Source: Polyangiaceae bacterium (GTDB taxonomy: Bacteria > Myxococcota_A > Polyangia > Polyangiales > Polyangiaceae). Taken from it: a stretch of 64,000 bases of DNA. The stretch spans positions 744,001-808,000 of the forward strand of contig JAHBVX010000003.1 of NCBI GenBank assembly GCA_019637295.1, written 5' to 3'. A program made the position numbers and the translations under genes. The notes below the pieces were generated by a model. The model ran no database searches and was not told where the DNA came from. It was given only the letters and a program-made list of their open reading frames with translations. The first letter of the stretch is position 1, and every line of letters begins with the position of its first letter. Below are positions 26,339 to 35,393 of the stretch, in pieces.

Positions 26339-27193
26339 ATGACTCGATTGGCTGGCGTCGGGCTGGGGCTGCGCTGGGAGTTCCTGGAAGAGGTCCTGGA
26401 CGGCCCCACCCTCGACGTCGCGTTCTTCGAGGTCTCGCCGGAGAACTACATGCGGCGCGGAGGCTGGTACCCTGCCGCGCTCGAGCGCATCGCGGATCGC
26501 TACCCGCTCGTCACACACGGCCTGACGCTGTCCCTCGGCGGCAGCGAGCCGCCCGCGCCGGGCTACCTGGACGAGCTGCGCGCCGAGGTGACGCGCCTCG
26601 GCTCGCCGTGGCACTCGGATCACCTGTGCTGGACCAGCACCGGCGACCGCGTCTTGCACGAGCTTCTGCCCGTGAAGCACTGCGAGCGGACCGTGAGCAT
26701 CGCGGCGGACAACCTCCGCCGAGCACAGGACCTCCTCGGGGTGCCGATGGCCCTGGAGAACATCAGCTGGTACGCCCACTGCGGCGCGCCGGAAATGCCG
26801 GAAGAAGAGCTGCTCTGCCGCATCCTCGAGCGGAGCGGTGCCGGGCTGCTCTTGGACGTGAACAACGTCTACGTCAACTCGCAGAACCACGGCTTCGATC
26901 CGCGGCGCTTCATCGAAGCGCTGCCCCTCGAGCGCGTCGTACAGCTCCACGTCGCGGGCCACACTCGCGTCGAGTCGGGCCTGCTCATCGACACCCACGG
27001 CGCCACCGCCCCGGACCCCGTGCTCGAGCTCCTGGCATTCACCGTGCAGCGCACCGGACCAGTCCCGGTGCTCCTCGAACGGGACAACTTCATTCCGCCG
27101 CTCCCGGAGCTGCTCGCGGAGGTGGCGACCCTGCGCGGCGTGTACGAAGCGGCACTCACACGGCGGGAGGCCTGGCTTGCCGCTAGCGCTTGA
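26339..27193 (+). CDS. MNIO family iron oxygenase (DUF692, BufB/HvfB-like)
   Basis: This 284-residue TIM-barrel enzyme of the DUF692/multinuclear non-heme iron oxygenase family post-translationally oxidises cysteines of the linked precursor. Diagnostic segments are present in order: FFEVSPENYM, THGLTLSLGG, HSDHLCW, LENISWYAHC, LLLDVNNVYVNSQNHGFD, LHVAGH, IDTHGA and LLERDNFIPP. They supply the His/Glu/Asp/Asn ligands expected for a di- or tri-iron site. It starts 35 bp after the precursor stop and overlaps the next gene by 17 bp, a single operon. Length is normal for the family. Confidence 0.92.
   Translation: MTRLAGVGLGLRWEFLEEVLDGPTLDVAFFEVSPENYMRRGGWYPAALERIADRYPLVTHGLTLSLGGSEPPAPGYLDELRAEVTRLGSPWHSDHLCWTSTGDRVLHELLPVKHCERTVSIAADNLRRAQDLLGVPMALENISWYAHCGAPEMPEEELLCRILERSGAGLLLDVNNVYVNSQNHGFDPRRFIEALPLERVVQLHVAGHTRVESGLLIDTHGATAPDPVLELLAFTVQRTGPVPVLLERDNFIPPLPELLAEVATLRGVYEAALTRREAWLAASA
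27165..27170 (+). promoter_or_regulatory. RBS deciding a TTG start
   Basis: GGGAGG lies 6 nt before TTG 27177, inside the end of the MNIO gene. No ATG/GTG with comparable spacing exists in this frame, so a TTG start with translational coupling is the best reading. Confidence 0.6.
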
Positions 27194-27983
27194 GTCCTTC
27201 GTCTCGGAGCTGTGCCTGGCCAGCGACCTCGACGACGACGACGCGCTTCGCGCGGCGCTCGAGCGCCACGGCGTGGACCGCGCCGACCAGACCTACCTTC
27301 TGGCCGCAGCTCGCTCGCGCTTGTTCGTTTATCGCGACCTGGTGCGGGGCACGCTGTGGGAGGCCATGCAGTCGACGATACCCAGAACCGTGAGCCGACT
27401 CGGCGAGGTGTTCGAGGATTACTTCGGCAAGTTCTTGGCCGAGCGGGGTCCGCGCACCCACTACCTGCGCGACGCGCCGCGAGAGCTGCTCGAGTTCTGC
27501 GCGCCGCTGTGGTCCGCTGACCCGCGCGTACCGCCCTACGCGATGGACCTCGCGCGTCACGAGTACGTGCAGATCGAGGTGGGCTCCCAGCAAGCCCGGA
27601 GCGCGCACGCCGAGCCGCAGCCGCTCGAGCTGGACGCCGCGGTGCAGTTCATCGAGGCGGTGCGCCTGATGCACTACGACCACGCGGTGCACCGCCTGTC
27701 CGCCAGCCCGGAGGACCGCGGGGTCCCGGAGGCGAGCCGAACCTCGATCCTGGTGTACCGGAGCCCCGCCCACGAGGTGCGCTACCTGGAGCTGACGCCC
27801 CTGGCCGCCGCCATCCTCGAGCGCCTGCTGCGCCCCAACACCTCGCTGCGCAGCGCCATCCTTCATGCCTGCGAGGCGCTCGGGCAGCCCCTCGCGCCGA
27901 GCGTCCTCGACGGCACGGCGCGGCTTCTGGCGGATCTGGCCGAGCGGGGGGCTGTGCTTGGACGGGCCGAGGCGCCACAATGA
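27177..27983 (+). CDS. DUF2063 partner protein of the MNIO enzyme (BufC/HvfC-like)
   Basis: This 268-residue protein has an N-terminal helical DUF2063 domain (about 10-100): RLFVYRDLVRGTLWEAM, IPRTVSRLGEVFEDYFGKFL and YLRDAPRELLEF. DUF2063 proteins pair with DUF692 enzymes and are thought to bind the precursor and present it to the oxygenase. A middle domain with DLARHEYVQIEV and a C-terminal helical part follow. A TTG start overlaps the MNIO gene by 17 bp. It closes the three-gene cassette; the next gene, a kinase, follows after about 50 bp with its own RBS. Confidence 0.86.
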   Translation: MPLALESFVSELCLASDLDDDDALRAALERHGVDRADQTYLLAAARSRLFVYRDLVRGTLWEAMQSTIPRTVSRLGEVFEDYFGKFLAERGPRTHYLRDAPRELLEFCAPLWSADPRVPPYAMDLARHEYVQIEVGSQQARSAHAEPQPLELDAAVQFIEAVRLMHYDHAVHRLSASPEDRGVPEASRTSILVYRSPAHEVRYLELTPLAAAILERLLRPNTSLRSAILHACEALGQPLAPSVLDGTARLLADLAERGAVLGRAEAPQ

Positions 27984-28021
27984 TGCCCCGGCGGCGCCGG
28001 TTGCACTATCGTGCCGCCCTC

Positions 28022-28027
28022 AGGAGG
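28022..28027 (+). promoter_or_regulatory. RBS deciding the kinase start
   Basis: A full AGGAGG lies 7 nt before GTG 28035 but only 1 nt before ATG 28029, so the GTG is the likely start. TATCGT at 28007-28012 is a possible -10. Confidence 0.6.
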
Positions 28028-28034
28028 AATGCTC

Positions 28035-30104
28035 GTGGCTGACCAAGACCCGCTCGGCATCATTGGCCACACGGTGGCCGAGAAGTACCAGGTGGAGAAG
28101 CTGGTCGGTGAGGGCGGCTTCGCGGTGGTGTATCGCGCCACCCACGCCATCTGGAAGAAGCCGGTCGCCATCAAGTTCTTCAGCGAGCTGTCCAGCGCCC
28201 CCATCAACCAGCGCGACGAACTGCAGCAAGCCTTCATCCAGGAAGGAGCGCTGCTCACGGAGCTGTCCAGCGAGACCGCCGGCATCGTGCAAGCCCGGGA
28301 CGTGGGCACCTTCACGACTCCGGACGGTCGCTGGATGCCGTTCATGGTGCTCGAGTGGCTGGAGGGCGGGTCGCTCGAAGATCTCATCGTCCAGGATCAG
28401 AGCAGCGGTCGCGGGGCCTGGTCGCTGGATCAGATGCGCAACGTCCTGCGCAAAGCGGGGCAAGCGCTGGACGTCGCGCACGGCAAGGGCATCGCCCATC
28501 GCGACATCAAGCCGGCGAACATCTTCGTGCTCGGGGATGCGCGCAACCCAGAGGTGACGGTGAAGTTGCTCGACTTCGGCGTCGCCAAGATGATCACTGA
28601 CAACACGCAGATGAAGGCCGCTCTGGCCAAGACCGGCACGGGTATCACGTCCTTCACGCCCCAGTACGGCGCGCCCGAACAGTTCAGCCGCAGCTATGGC
28701 GCCACCGGCCCGTGGACGGACGTGTTCGCGCTAGCGCTCGTGGGCGTGGAGCTGCTCCTCGGGCGCGCGGCGCTCGACGGCGACGACGTCATTCAGCTCG
28801 CGTACAGCGCCGGCAACGGAGAGAATCGACCCACGCCGCGGGCGCTCGGGCTGAGCGTCCCAGACGCCGTCGAGGCCGTGTTCGCCCGGGCGCTCGCCGT
28901 GGCGCCGGCCGCACGCTACGCCCGCGCCGGCGAGTTCGTGGCAGCCCTCGACGCGGCGCTGGCCGAAGTGTCGGCCGAAGAGCGAGGCGCGGTCGGCGCC
29001 GTCGGCGAGCGAGTCGCGTTGGCGCGCACCATCGCCGCGACGGACCCGTCCTTGGCCGCCGCCTCGACGGCGATCACCGCCGGACACGCTAGCAACACCA
29101 CCGCCATGACCGCCGCCGCGTCGGGCCCAGCGCCCGCATCCGGGAGCAAGGTGCTGCTGCTGGTCGGCGGCGCCGCGGCCTTGCTCGTCGGTGTCGGCGC
29201 CGTCGTGATGGTGCTGCGCAGCCCCGGCGAGCAGCCCGCAGCGGAGACGCCCGCCCCCAGCGCGTCGGTGCCCGCGGCCGCCAGCGCCGAGCCGCCGCCG
29301 GAGTGCCCCGACGGCATGGTCAAGATCCCAGGCGGCGAGTTCTACATGGGCTCGGACGATCCGAACGCGCCCGACAACGAGAAGCCCGCGCACAACGTGC
29401 TGCTCGCACCGTACTGCATCGACCTGCACGAGGTCACGCGCAAGGCGTATCTGGAGTGCTCCGGACGCGGCGCGTGCCCGCGGGCCGCTCGCCAGGCCTA
29501 CTGGCCGAACATCACCAAGTCCGACGAGAAGGCATACTCGCAGCTGTGCAACGAGGCCGCCCCGGAGCGCGACGACCACCCGATCAACTGCGTGACGTGG
29601 CAGCAGGCGGATACCTACTGCAAGCGCCAGGGCAAGCGACTGCCCACGGAGGCGGAGTGGGAGTTCGCCACGCGGGGCCCCGATGGCCGGATCTACCCGT
29701 GGGGCGACGATGATCCGACCACGTTGCACCTGAATGCCTGCGACAAGGACTGCGCAGACTGGGCGACCCGAGCCCGGGTGGACGTGCGCGTGCTGTTCGA
29801 GAACGAGAGCGACGGTTTCGCAGCCACGTCGCCCGTCGGCAAGTACGAGCGCGGGAAGTCTCGCTTCGGACCGTACGACGTGGTCGGTAACGTGTGGGAG
29901 TGGGCCAGCGACTACAAGGGACGCTACACCAAGGACCAAGCGCGCAACCCCACCGGTCCGGAGTCGGGGGAGCGCCGCGTCATCCGCGGCGGCGCGTGGA
30001 ACGGCGGCGACAAGAGCTGGCTTCGGCCTTCGTTCCGCTATGGCAGCGATCCCGAGGTGCGCTCTCCTGCCATCGGCTTCCGCTGCGCCAAGCCCATCGA
30101 GTGA
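28035..30104 (+). CDS. Ser/Thr kinase fused to an FGE-like (SUMF1) domain
   Basis: This 689-residue protein has a cytoplasmic kinase domain (about 18-290) with EGGFAVVYRA, ATP-Lys in VAIKFF, HRDIKPAN and DFGVAK; the Ala/Pro linker contains many Thr/Ser. One transmembrane helix (about 371-394) leads to a periplasmic formylglycine-generating-enzyme-like domain (about 423-687): MVKIPGGEFYMGSDDP, CVTWQQADTYCKRQGKRLPTEAEWEFA, NVWEWASDY, RGGAWNGGDKSW and GFRCAKP. The cysteine pair of active FGE, which lies just after RGG(S/A)(W/Y), is missing (NGGDKSWLRPSFRY), so I read this domain as a ligand-sensing module. It starts at GTG 28035, set by AGGAGG. Confidence 0.9.
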   Translation: MADQDPLGIIGHTVAEKYQVEKLVGEGGFAVVYRATHAIWKKPVAIKFFSELSSAPINQRDELQQAFIQEGALLTELSSETAGIVQARDVGTFTTPDGRWMPFMVLEWLEGGSLEDLIVQDQSSGRGAWSLDQMRNVLRKAGQALDVAHGKGIAHRDIKPANIFVLGDARNPEVTVKLLDFGVAKMITDNTQMKAALAKTGTGITSFTPQYGAPEQFSRSYGATGPWTDVFALALVGVELLLGRAALDGDDVIQLAYSAGNGENRPTPRALGLSVPDAVEAVFARALAVAPAARYARAGEFVAALDAALAEVSAEERGAVGAVGERVALARTIAATDPSLAAASTAITAGHASNTTAMTAAASGPAPASGSKVLLLVGGAAALLVGVGAVVMVLRSPGEQPAAETPAPSASVPAAASAEPPPECPDGMVKIPGGEFYMGSDDPNAPDNEKPAHNVLLAPYCIDLHEVTRKAYLECSGRGACPRAARQAYWPNITKSDEKAYSQLCNEAAPERDDHPINCVTWQQADTYCKRQGKRLPTEAEWEFATRGPDGRIYPWGDDDPTTLHLNACDKDCADWATRARVDVRVLFENESDGFAATSPVGKYERGKSRFGPYDVVGNVWEWASDYKGRYTKDQARNPTGPESGERRVIRGGAWNGGDKSWLRPSFRYGSDPEVRSPAIGFRCAKPIE

Positions 30105-30128
30105 GCGCTTGGCGAGGGGCGATGGCCC

Positions 30129-32411
30129 GTGGCAAGATGTACCGTTTTGGCTGAGTCGCCGCTGGAGCATCCGAGCCTGCGCCGCGTCGAAGGCGCGCTC
30201 GACACCGGAGACGTGAACTCTGCGCTGAAGCTCTTGGCGGAGCTCGAGCGACAGGCGGAGCACTCGCTCGCCATCTCCTTCCTCACGGTCCGCGCGCAAT
30301 TTCAGTCGGGCAAGCTCACGCGCCGAGCCGCGCGGGAGCGGCTCGAAGGGCTGCTGGCGAACGCGGTCCCCTTCCCGGAGGCCGCTGACTGGCTCGCGGG
30401 CGTGACCCGCGGAGACACCCCGCCGCCTATCAGTCGGGGCTCGGCGCCCGAGCTGTCGTTAGGCCCGTCCATCGAGCTGGTCCTGAGCGGCGCGGCGCCG
30501 AGCGAGCCCGGCGCGGCGGTGACCGCCACGCCCAGGTTCGAGCCTCGTCGGCGGAGCAGCTCGGCCGTGCGGCTGGACGCCTCACGCATTCCTCGGGCGG
30601 GCCGCCTGCCCCACTTCACCCCGCCGTCGGATCGGCGCCCGAGCTACAGCCCCGAGCAGTTCGTGCGAGCGCAGGCCGAGCGCGAGCCCGGTATCCGCTC
30701 GGCGCTGCCACCCGCCGAGGACCTGGACAGACCTTCCAGCTTGTTCGAGATCGCGGAGCTGGCCGACCGCGGGAGGTACCCGGCGGCGATCGCGGCGCTC
30801 GAGCGCCTCGGCGTACAGCAGAGCCCCGAGCACGCGCTCCTCTACGCCCGCTTGCTGTACGAGACCGGCCGCCGGGAAGAGGCCCTGCGGGTGCTCGAGC
30901 GCCTGGAGGGGGCGCCCCTGCTCGACCCCGAGCTCCGCGCTGCCGTCGGTCGCCAGCTGATCGCGATGCAGGAGCTGGATCGCGCCGAGATCCAAGCCGA
31001 GCAGGCGCTGATCGACGATGACACCTCGTCGAGCGCTCGCATCACGGTGGGCTGGATCCTCGCTCGTCGCCTGCTGTACGGGCTCCCCACCGACACCGAC
31101 CGCGCGATCGAGCTTCTTCGCGACAGCGCAGACGGAGCTTCGGCGCTCCCGGCCATCGCGCTCGGCGCGCGCGCCCTGAGCCTGGCCTTCGATGGCTCCC
31201 CGGGGCACGCACTGACAGTCGCGCAGCGCGCCCTCGGCCTGGACTCGGCGTCGCCCGACGCCCTGATCGCGATGGTGATGGCGTCGGCTCGACTGGCGCG
31301 GGACTACGACACCACTCAGTCCTGGCGGCGCCTGCTGCGGGCCCATCCGGCGCTGGCCGACGTGGTCCGACCGCACGTCGAGGCCCAAGGCTCGAGCTTG
31401 CCGCAGGACCTCCCGAGCGCCCCCGGGGAGAGCGTACCCATCGAGCAATCGCCCTGGGACGACTGCGAGCGCAGCGTGGCCAGCGGCGAGCGTGTGCGAG
31501 CGATCCAAGCGCTGGAGCAGTTGGCTCACGACACCCTGGCCAACGTGTCGCATCGAGGCGGAACCGAGATCACCGCCGTCGGCGCGGTCGCCGCGAGCTT
31601 TCTCACCCGAGCGCCGGTGCTTCGCGACTTCGCGCCGTTCGACTTCTCGCTGCACAGCGCGGCGCGCGTCGACGCGGCGCTGTACACCCTGTACGGTCGC
31701 GAGCGGCCCCGCGACCCAGACACGGATCCGCTCTCGCTGACGTTGCTGGTCGGCGCCTATTATGGCGAACTCTTGCGGCAGCCACACCGGCTCGCGTGGC
31801 AGGGCTCACTGACGGCGCCGCGGTCGGCTCGGGTGCTCGGCGCTAGCGTCGAGTGGTACCCCTTCGAGCTGGTCGAGGCGCGCATCCGTCGTGGCCTGCG
31901 CCTGCCGCAGGGTGCCGATCTGGGTCCCGGCAAGCTGACGGAAGGGGACCCCTGGCGGTATCGACTCGCGGTGCCCGAGGTCGTGGACCTGCCCTGGCGC
32001 TCGGCGCGCGCCTGGCCCACGCTGGACGAGGTGCGTGCGTTCGGTCGCGCCATGAGCCAGTCGGTGCTCTCGCGCTACACTACGACGGTGCTCGGCGCGC
32101 CGCTCGACCGCACCTACGCGAGCCTCACCGCGCTCGACGAGTTCCTGACGCTGATCGCGCCGCGCCGGGCAGAGCCACCCGACGCGCGAGTCATCCGACG
32201 CCAAGCCGTCCTGGCGGGCAGCTACGTGGGCGAGGTGCTGCGGGCCACCGAGGGCGCCGAGTGGACCCACTCCGGGGAGGAGGGCGCCGAGGGGTTCGTG
32301 CTCCACGGCCCATCCGTCCGGCCGCTTCGGCCCATCGCGCTCGCGCGTCTTCGGCTCATGGACGGCTCGGGCTCGCTGGTCAGCCTCGCCGAGCGCGCCG
32401 CCGACCGCTAG
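30129..32411 (+). CDS. TPR protein with duplicated Gly-Tyr-x-Gly-Glu domain
   Basis: This 760-residue soluble protein has helical repeats in the N-terminal and central parts (ALDTGDVNSALKLLAELERQ; LLYARLLYETGRREEALRVLE). A C-terminal globular region (about 470-755) contains two related motifs, GAYYGELLRQ and GSYVGEVLRA, which look like an internal duplication. No signal peptide or enzyme motif is seen. The GTG start (with GAGGGG upstream) lies 24 bp after the kinase-FGE stop, suggesting co-transcription and a possible scaffold or substrate role for that kinase (inference). TTG 30147 is an alternative start. Confidence 0.72.
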   Translation: MARCTVLAESPLEHPSLRRVEGALDTGDVNSALKLLAELERQAEHSLAISFLTVRAQFQSGKLTRRAARERLEGLLANAVPFPEAADWLAGVTRGDTPPPISRGSAPELSLGPSIELVLSGAAPSEPGAAVTATPRFEPRRRSSSAVRLDASRIPRAGRLPHFTPPSDRRPSYSPEQFVRAQAEREPGIRSALPPAEDLDRPSSLFEIAELADRGRYPAAIAALERLGVQQSPEHALLYARLLYETGRREEALRVLERLEGAPLLDPELRAAVGRQLIAMQELDRAEIQAEQALIDDDTSSSARITVGWILARRLLYGLPTDTDRAIELLRDSADGASALPAIALGARALSLAFDGSPGHALTVAQRALGLDSASPDALIAMVMASARLARDYDTTQSWRRLLRAHPALADVVRPHVEAQGSSLPQDLPSAPGESVPIEQSPWDDCERSVASGERVRAIQALEQLAHDTLANVSHRGGTEITAVGAVAASFLTRAPVLRDFAPFDFSLHSAARVDAALYTLYGRERPRDPDTDPLSLTLLVGAYYGELLRQPHRLAWQGSLTAPRSARVLGASVEWYPFELVEARIRRGLRLPQGADLGPGKLTEGDPWRYRLAVPEVVDLPWRSARAWPTLDEVRAFGRAMSQSVLSRYTTTVLGAPLDRTYASLTALDEFLTLIAPRRAEPPDARVIRRQAVLAGSYVGEVLRATEGAEWTHSGEEGAEGFVLHGPSVRPLRPIALARLRLMDGSGSLVSLAERAADR

Positions 32412-32417
32412 CTCGCC

Positions 32418-34106
32418 TCATGGCCGAATGTGCACGAGCGTGCCTTGGCGCAAGCTCATCGCCCCGTGCCAGCGCTCGGGCACGGGTGGGTCGGTCCAGC
32501 CGAACAGCCAGCCGGCGTCGATGGGCGAGAGGTTGATGCAGCCATGGCTACGGGGCCGACCGAAGGACTCGTGCCAGTAGGCGGCGTGCAGCGCGTAGCC
32601 CTCCATGAAGTACTGCACGTAGGGCACATCGCGCAGGTCGAACTCGTCCCCTACTTCGTTGCCGCTCATGGTGGCGGTCACGTGCTTGGTGTGGATCAGG
32701 AACTGTCCACGGATCGTGGAGTGGGTCTTCTTCGGATCGCCGAGGCCGTCGGCGCCGGTGCTCACCAGCGTGGCATACACCGGCGTCGTCCCTTCGTAGG
32801 CGACCAACGTCTGAGCCAGGATGGACACGTCGATCCAGGTGCGACCCGGCGTAGCCCAGCCTGGCCGATTGCGCATCGGGTTGATACGCGTGAGGTGCTC
32901 GTCGCGAAGGTAGCCTCCCCCAGTCGTCTCCAGGTACGTCACGCCGCCCACGCGCACCGACTTGCCCGTGATGGGCACGACTTGTCGATAGCCGAGGGGT
33001 GCCCCACGCTTCAGCCCCGTGCGTGGATCGCCGTCGTACAGCTGAGCGAAGCGCGAGCGCACGAAGACGACGGGCAGCGTGACCTCCTCGTTCAGGTGCA
33101 CACCTCTGAACTCGCTCGGCGCGACCCGCTGCATGCGATCGAGCGGCATCACGTCCAAGTCGACCGACAACCCGAACGAGCGGCCCTCGTTCTCGAACAG
33201 CCCGAGCATCGCGAACCCGCTCTTGGGTAGCGCGCGCCCGGTGTACACCGAACGCGGCGAGTGCCGGCCACCACCCCACGTGAACGACGTCTTGCCCTCA
33301 GCGAGCAGCTCCGGCACCGGCCCGAGGGTCGCCTCTTGCCAGCTCTTTCCGGCGCCCGCGCGCAGGTGCTTGTCGAGCCCCATCTCCACCGAGCGTTGCT
33401 CCGCCGCCGATGGCAGCTTCGTGTAGAAGGGAGGCGTCGGGAAGCGGCTCATGCCGTACTCGTACGGCAGCGGTGCCGTCCGGTCCGGCCGTCGACGGCT
33501 GGCCACGACGATGGGGTGCGCGAGGTCCAGCGTCGCGAGCTTGCCCACGCACACGTAGCCCTCGGGCTCGACGGCGTACCAGCCGTCGGCGCAGCCCGCG
33601 TGTCCGACGGGCTTGGCGCCCCGATGCACGAGGGCACCAGCGCGCAGGTAGCCGAGCCGCTTGGCGCGAAACGTCGGCTCCGCGTACACGAAGGTCTCCC
33701 GCCCGAGCGCCGCGAGGGCCCGGTCGGGATCCAGCGTGTGCGGGGCGGGCGCGACCTCGGCGGACGGGCGGCCGAGCGCATCGAGCCGCGCGGTCGCGGC
33801 CGCCGGAACCACCCCGAGCGCGGCGGGGTCTAGGCTCGCGAGCTCCTCCGGAGCCGGCTCGGGCCACTCGCCACCCTCCCCGGCGCCGAGCGCTTCGGCG
33901 CTCGGCCCAGACGGCTCGCAAGACCCTCGCGCCGACGCGATCAGCCGCGCCGCGCCTGGAGCCGCAGTCACGAGGGACGCGCGCGAGCCGCCCTGGATGG
34001 CGGAAATCAAGTCCGCCACCAGCGTGCGCAGCGGGGTCGCGGGAGACAACCAGACGCCCCCGGCCACGAGCACTGGCGCCACGAGAAGGCGAGACGAAAA
34101 CGGCAT
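32418..34106 (-). CDS. L,D-transpeptidase (YkuD) domain protein
   Basis: This 562-residue protein has an N-terminal membrane/signal segment (LLVAPVLVAGGVWLS) and a long Ala/Pro/Glu-rich region. A region with SH3-like character (FVYAEPTFRAKRLGYLRAGALVHRG) follows, then a C-terminal YkuD domain (about 415-545). The catalytic signature is complete: His in YWHESFGRP followed by SHGCINLSP, active Cys near residue 520. L,D-transpeptidases form 3-3 peptidoglycan cross-links or attach proteins to peptidoglycan in the periplasm. The ATG at 34106 is preferred over a TTG six bases upstream. Divergent from gcdH. Confidence 0.9.
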   Translation of the reverse strand: MPFSSRLLVAPVLVAGGVWLSPATPLRTLVADLISAIQGGSRASLVTAAPGAARLIASARGSCEPSGPSAEALGAGEGGEWPEPAPEELASLDPAALGVVPAAATARLDALGRPSAEVAPAPHTLDPDRALAALGRETFVYAEPTFRAKRLGYLRAGALVHRGAKPVGHAGCADGWYAVEPEGYVCVGKLATLDLAHPIVVASRRRPDRTAPLPYEYGMSRFPTPPFYTKLPSAAEQRSVEMGLDKHLRAGAGKSWQEATLGPVPELLAEGKTSFTWGGGRHSPRSVYTGRALPKSGFAMLGLFENEGRSFGLSVDLDVMPLDRMQRVAPSEFRGVHLNEEVTLPVVFVRSRFAQLYDGDPRTGLKRGAPLGYRQVVPITGKSVRVGGVTYLETTGGGYLRDEHLTRINPMRNRPGWATPGRTWIDVSILAQTLVAYEGTTPVYATLVSTGADGLGDPKKTHSTIRGQFLIHTKHVTATMSGNEVGDEFDLRDVPYVQYFMEGYALHAAYWHESFGRPRSHGCINLSPIDAGWLFGWTDPPVPERWHGAMSLRQGTLVHIRP

Positions 34107-34199
34107 GGCCAAGCTCGGCCATTAGCGGACCGGCGCGGGCGCGGCCCAGTTTTCGGCGCTCTGGGCGCGGCCGCGAGAGCGGGCTATACGGCAAGCGCC

Positions 34200-35384
34200 A
34201 TGTCCGAGCCCATGACCCTGGAGACCTTGTCTGCCCTCGACACGCTGCTGTCCGAAGACGAGCTGCTCGTTCGCGACAGCGTGCGGCGCTTCGTGCGCGA
34301 GCGCTATCTCGGCCGCGCCGGTGAGCTGTTCGAGCAGGAGCAGTTCCCCACGGAGTTGATCCCAGAGCTGGCCGACCTGGGTCTGCTCGGCGCGGGACTG
34401 TCGGGGTACGGCTGCGCGGGGATGAGCGCCGTTCAGTATGGATTGATCCTGCAGGAGCTCGAGTACGGCGACAGCGGGCTGCGCAGCTTCGTCAGCGTGC
34501 AGGGCTCGCTCGCCATGTACTCCATCTGGGCCTACGGCAGCGAGGAGCAGAAGCAGAAGTACCTGCCGGAGATGGCCAAGGGCAACCTGATCGGCTGCTT
34601 CGGCCTGACCGAGCCGGACAGCGGCTCGGATCCGGGCTCGATGCAGACTCGCGCGCGCAAGGACGGCGGCGAGTACGTCATCTCGGGCACGAAGATGTGG
34701 ATCACCAACTCCCCGCTCGCTCACCTCGCGGTGGTGTGGGCGAAGGTGGATGATGGAGGCCCGGAGAGCATCGCGGGCTTCATCGTGGAGCGAGACGCGA
34801 GCGGCTTCTCCACGCCGACCATCCACGGCAAGATGAGCCTGCGCGCCAGCGTCACCGGCGAGATCGTGCTGGACGAGGTGCGCGTGCCCGAGGAGCGTCG
34901 CTTGCCGGCCGTCCGCGGCCTGAAGGGCCCTCTCGGCTGCCTCAGCCAGGCCCGCTTCGGTATCGCCTTCGGCGCGCTGGGCGCCGCCAAGTCTTGCTTC
35001 GACTCGACCGTGAGCTACGCGCGAACGCGCGTACAGTTCGGCGTGCCCATCGCGAGCAAGCAGCTCATTCAGCAGCAGTTCGCCGAGATGGGCAGCGAGA
35101 TCGTCAAGGGGGACATCTTGAGCCTGCACTACGGGCGCATGAAGGATCGCCAAGGCGGCAAGCTGAGACCGGAGCAGGTCTCGCTCTGCAAGCGCAACAA
35201 CGTACGCGTCGCGCTCGAGGTCGCCCGCACCTGCCGCTCGATCCTCGGCGGCAACGGCATCCTGCTCGAGTACCCCGCCATCCGTCACATGTTGAACCTC
35301 GAGAGCGTGTACACCTACGAGGGCACCCACGAGGTGCACACGTTGGTGCTCGGCAAGGCCTTCACGGGCCTGAACGCGTTCTGA
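34200..35384 (+). CDS. gcdH: Glutaryl-CoA dehydrogenase-like acyl-CoA dehydrogenase
   Basis: This 394-residue flavoenzyme has a standard acyl-CoA dehydrogenase layout: helical N-domain, beta middle domain (CFGLTEPDSGSDPGSM; KMWITNSPLAHLAVVWAK) and helical C-domain. The end motif YEGTHEVHTLVLG (catalytic Glu in YEGTHE) plus the terminal TGLNAF and CLSQARFGIAFGALGAA point to glutaryl-CoA dehydrogenase, which oxidatively decarboxylates glutaryl-CoA to crotonyl-CoA in lysine/tryptophan breakdown. TATACG lies 9 nt before the ATG and no SD is seen. No electron-transfer flavoprotein genes are adjacent. Confidence 0.88.
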   Translation: MSEPMTLETLSALDTLLSEDELLVRDSVRRFVRERYLGRAGELFEQEQFPTELIPELADLGLLGAGLSGYGCAGMSAVQYGLILQELEYGDSGLRSFVSVQGSLAMYSIWAYGSEEQKQKYLPEMAKGNLIGCFGLTEPDSGSDPGSMQTRARKDGGEYVISGTKMWITNSPLAHLAVVWAKVDDGGPESIAGFIVERDASGFSTPTIHGKMSLRASVTGEIVLDEVRVPEERRLPAVRGLKGPLGCLSQARFGIAFGALGAAKSCFDSTVSYARTRVQFGVPIASKQLIQQQFAEMGSEIVKGDILSLHYGRMKDRQGGKLRPEQVSLCKRNNVRVALEVARTCRSILGGNGILLEYPAIRHMLNLESVYTYEGTHEVHTLVLGKAFTGLNAF

Positions 35385-35393
35385 GGCCGGGGG

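Noticed and set aside
29302-30104. Active formylglycine-generating enzyme
   Set aside because: The catalytic cysteine pair is absent, and the domain is fused outside a kinase rather than next to a sulfatase.
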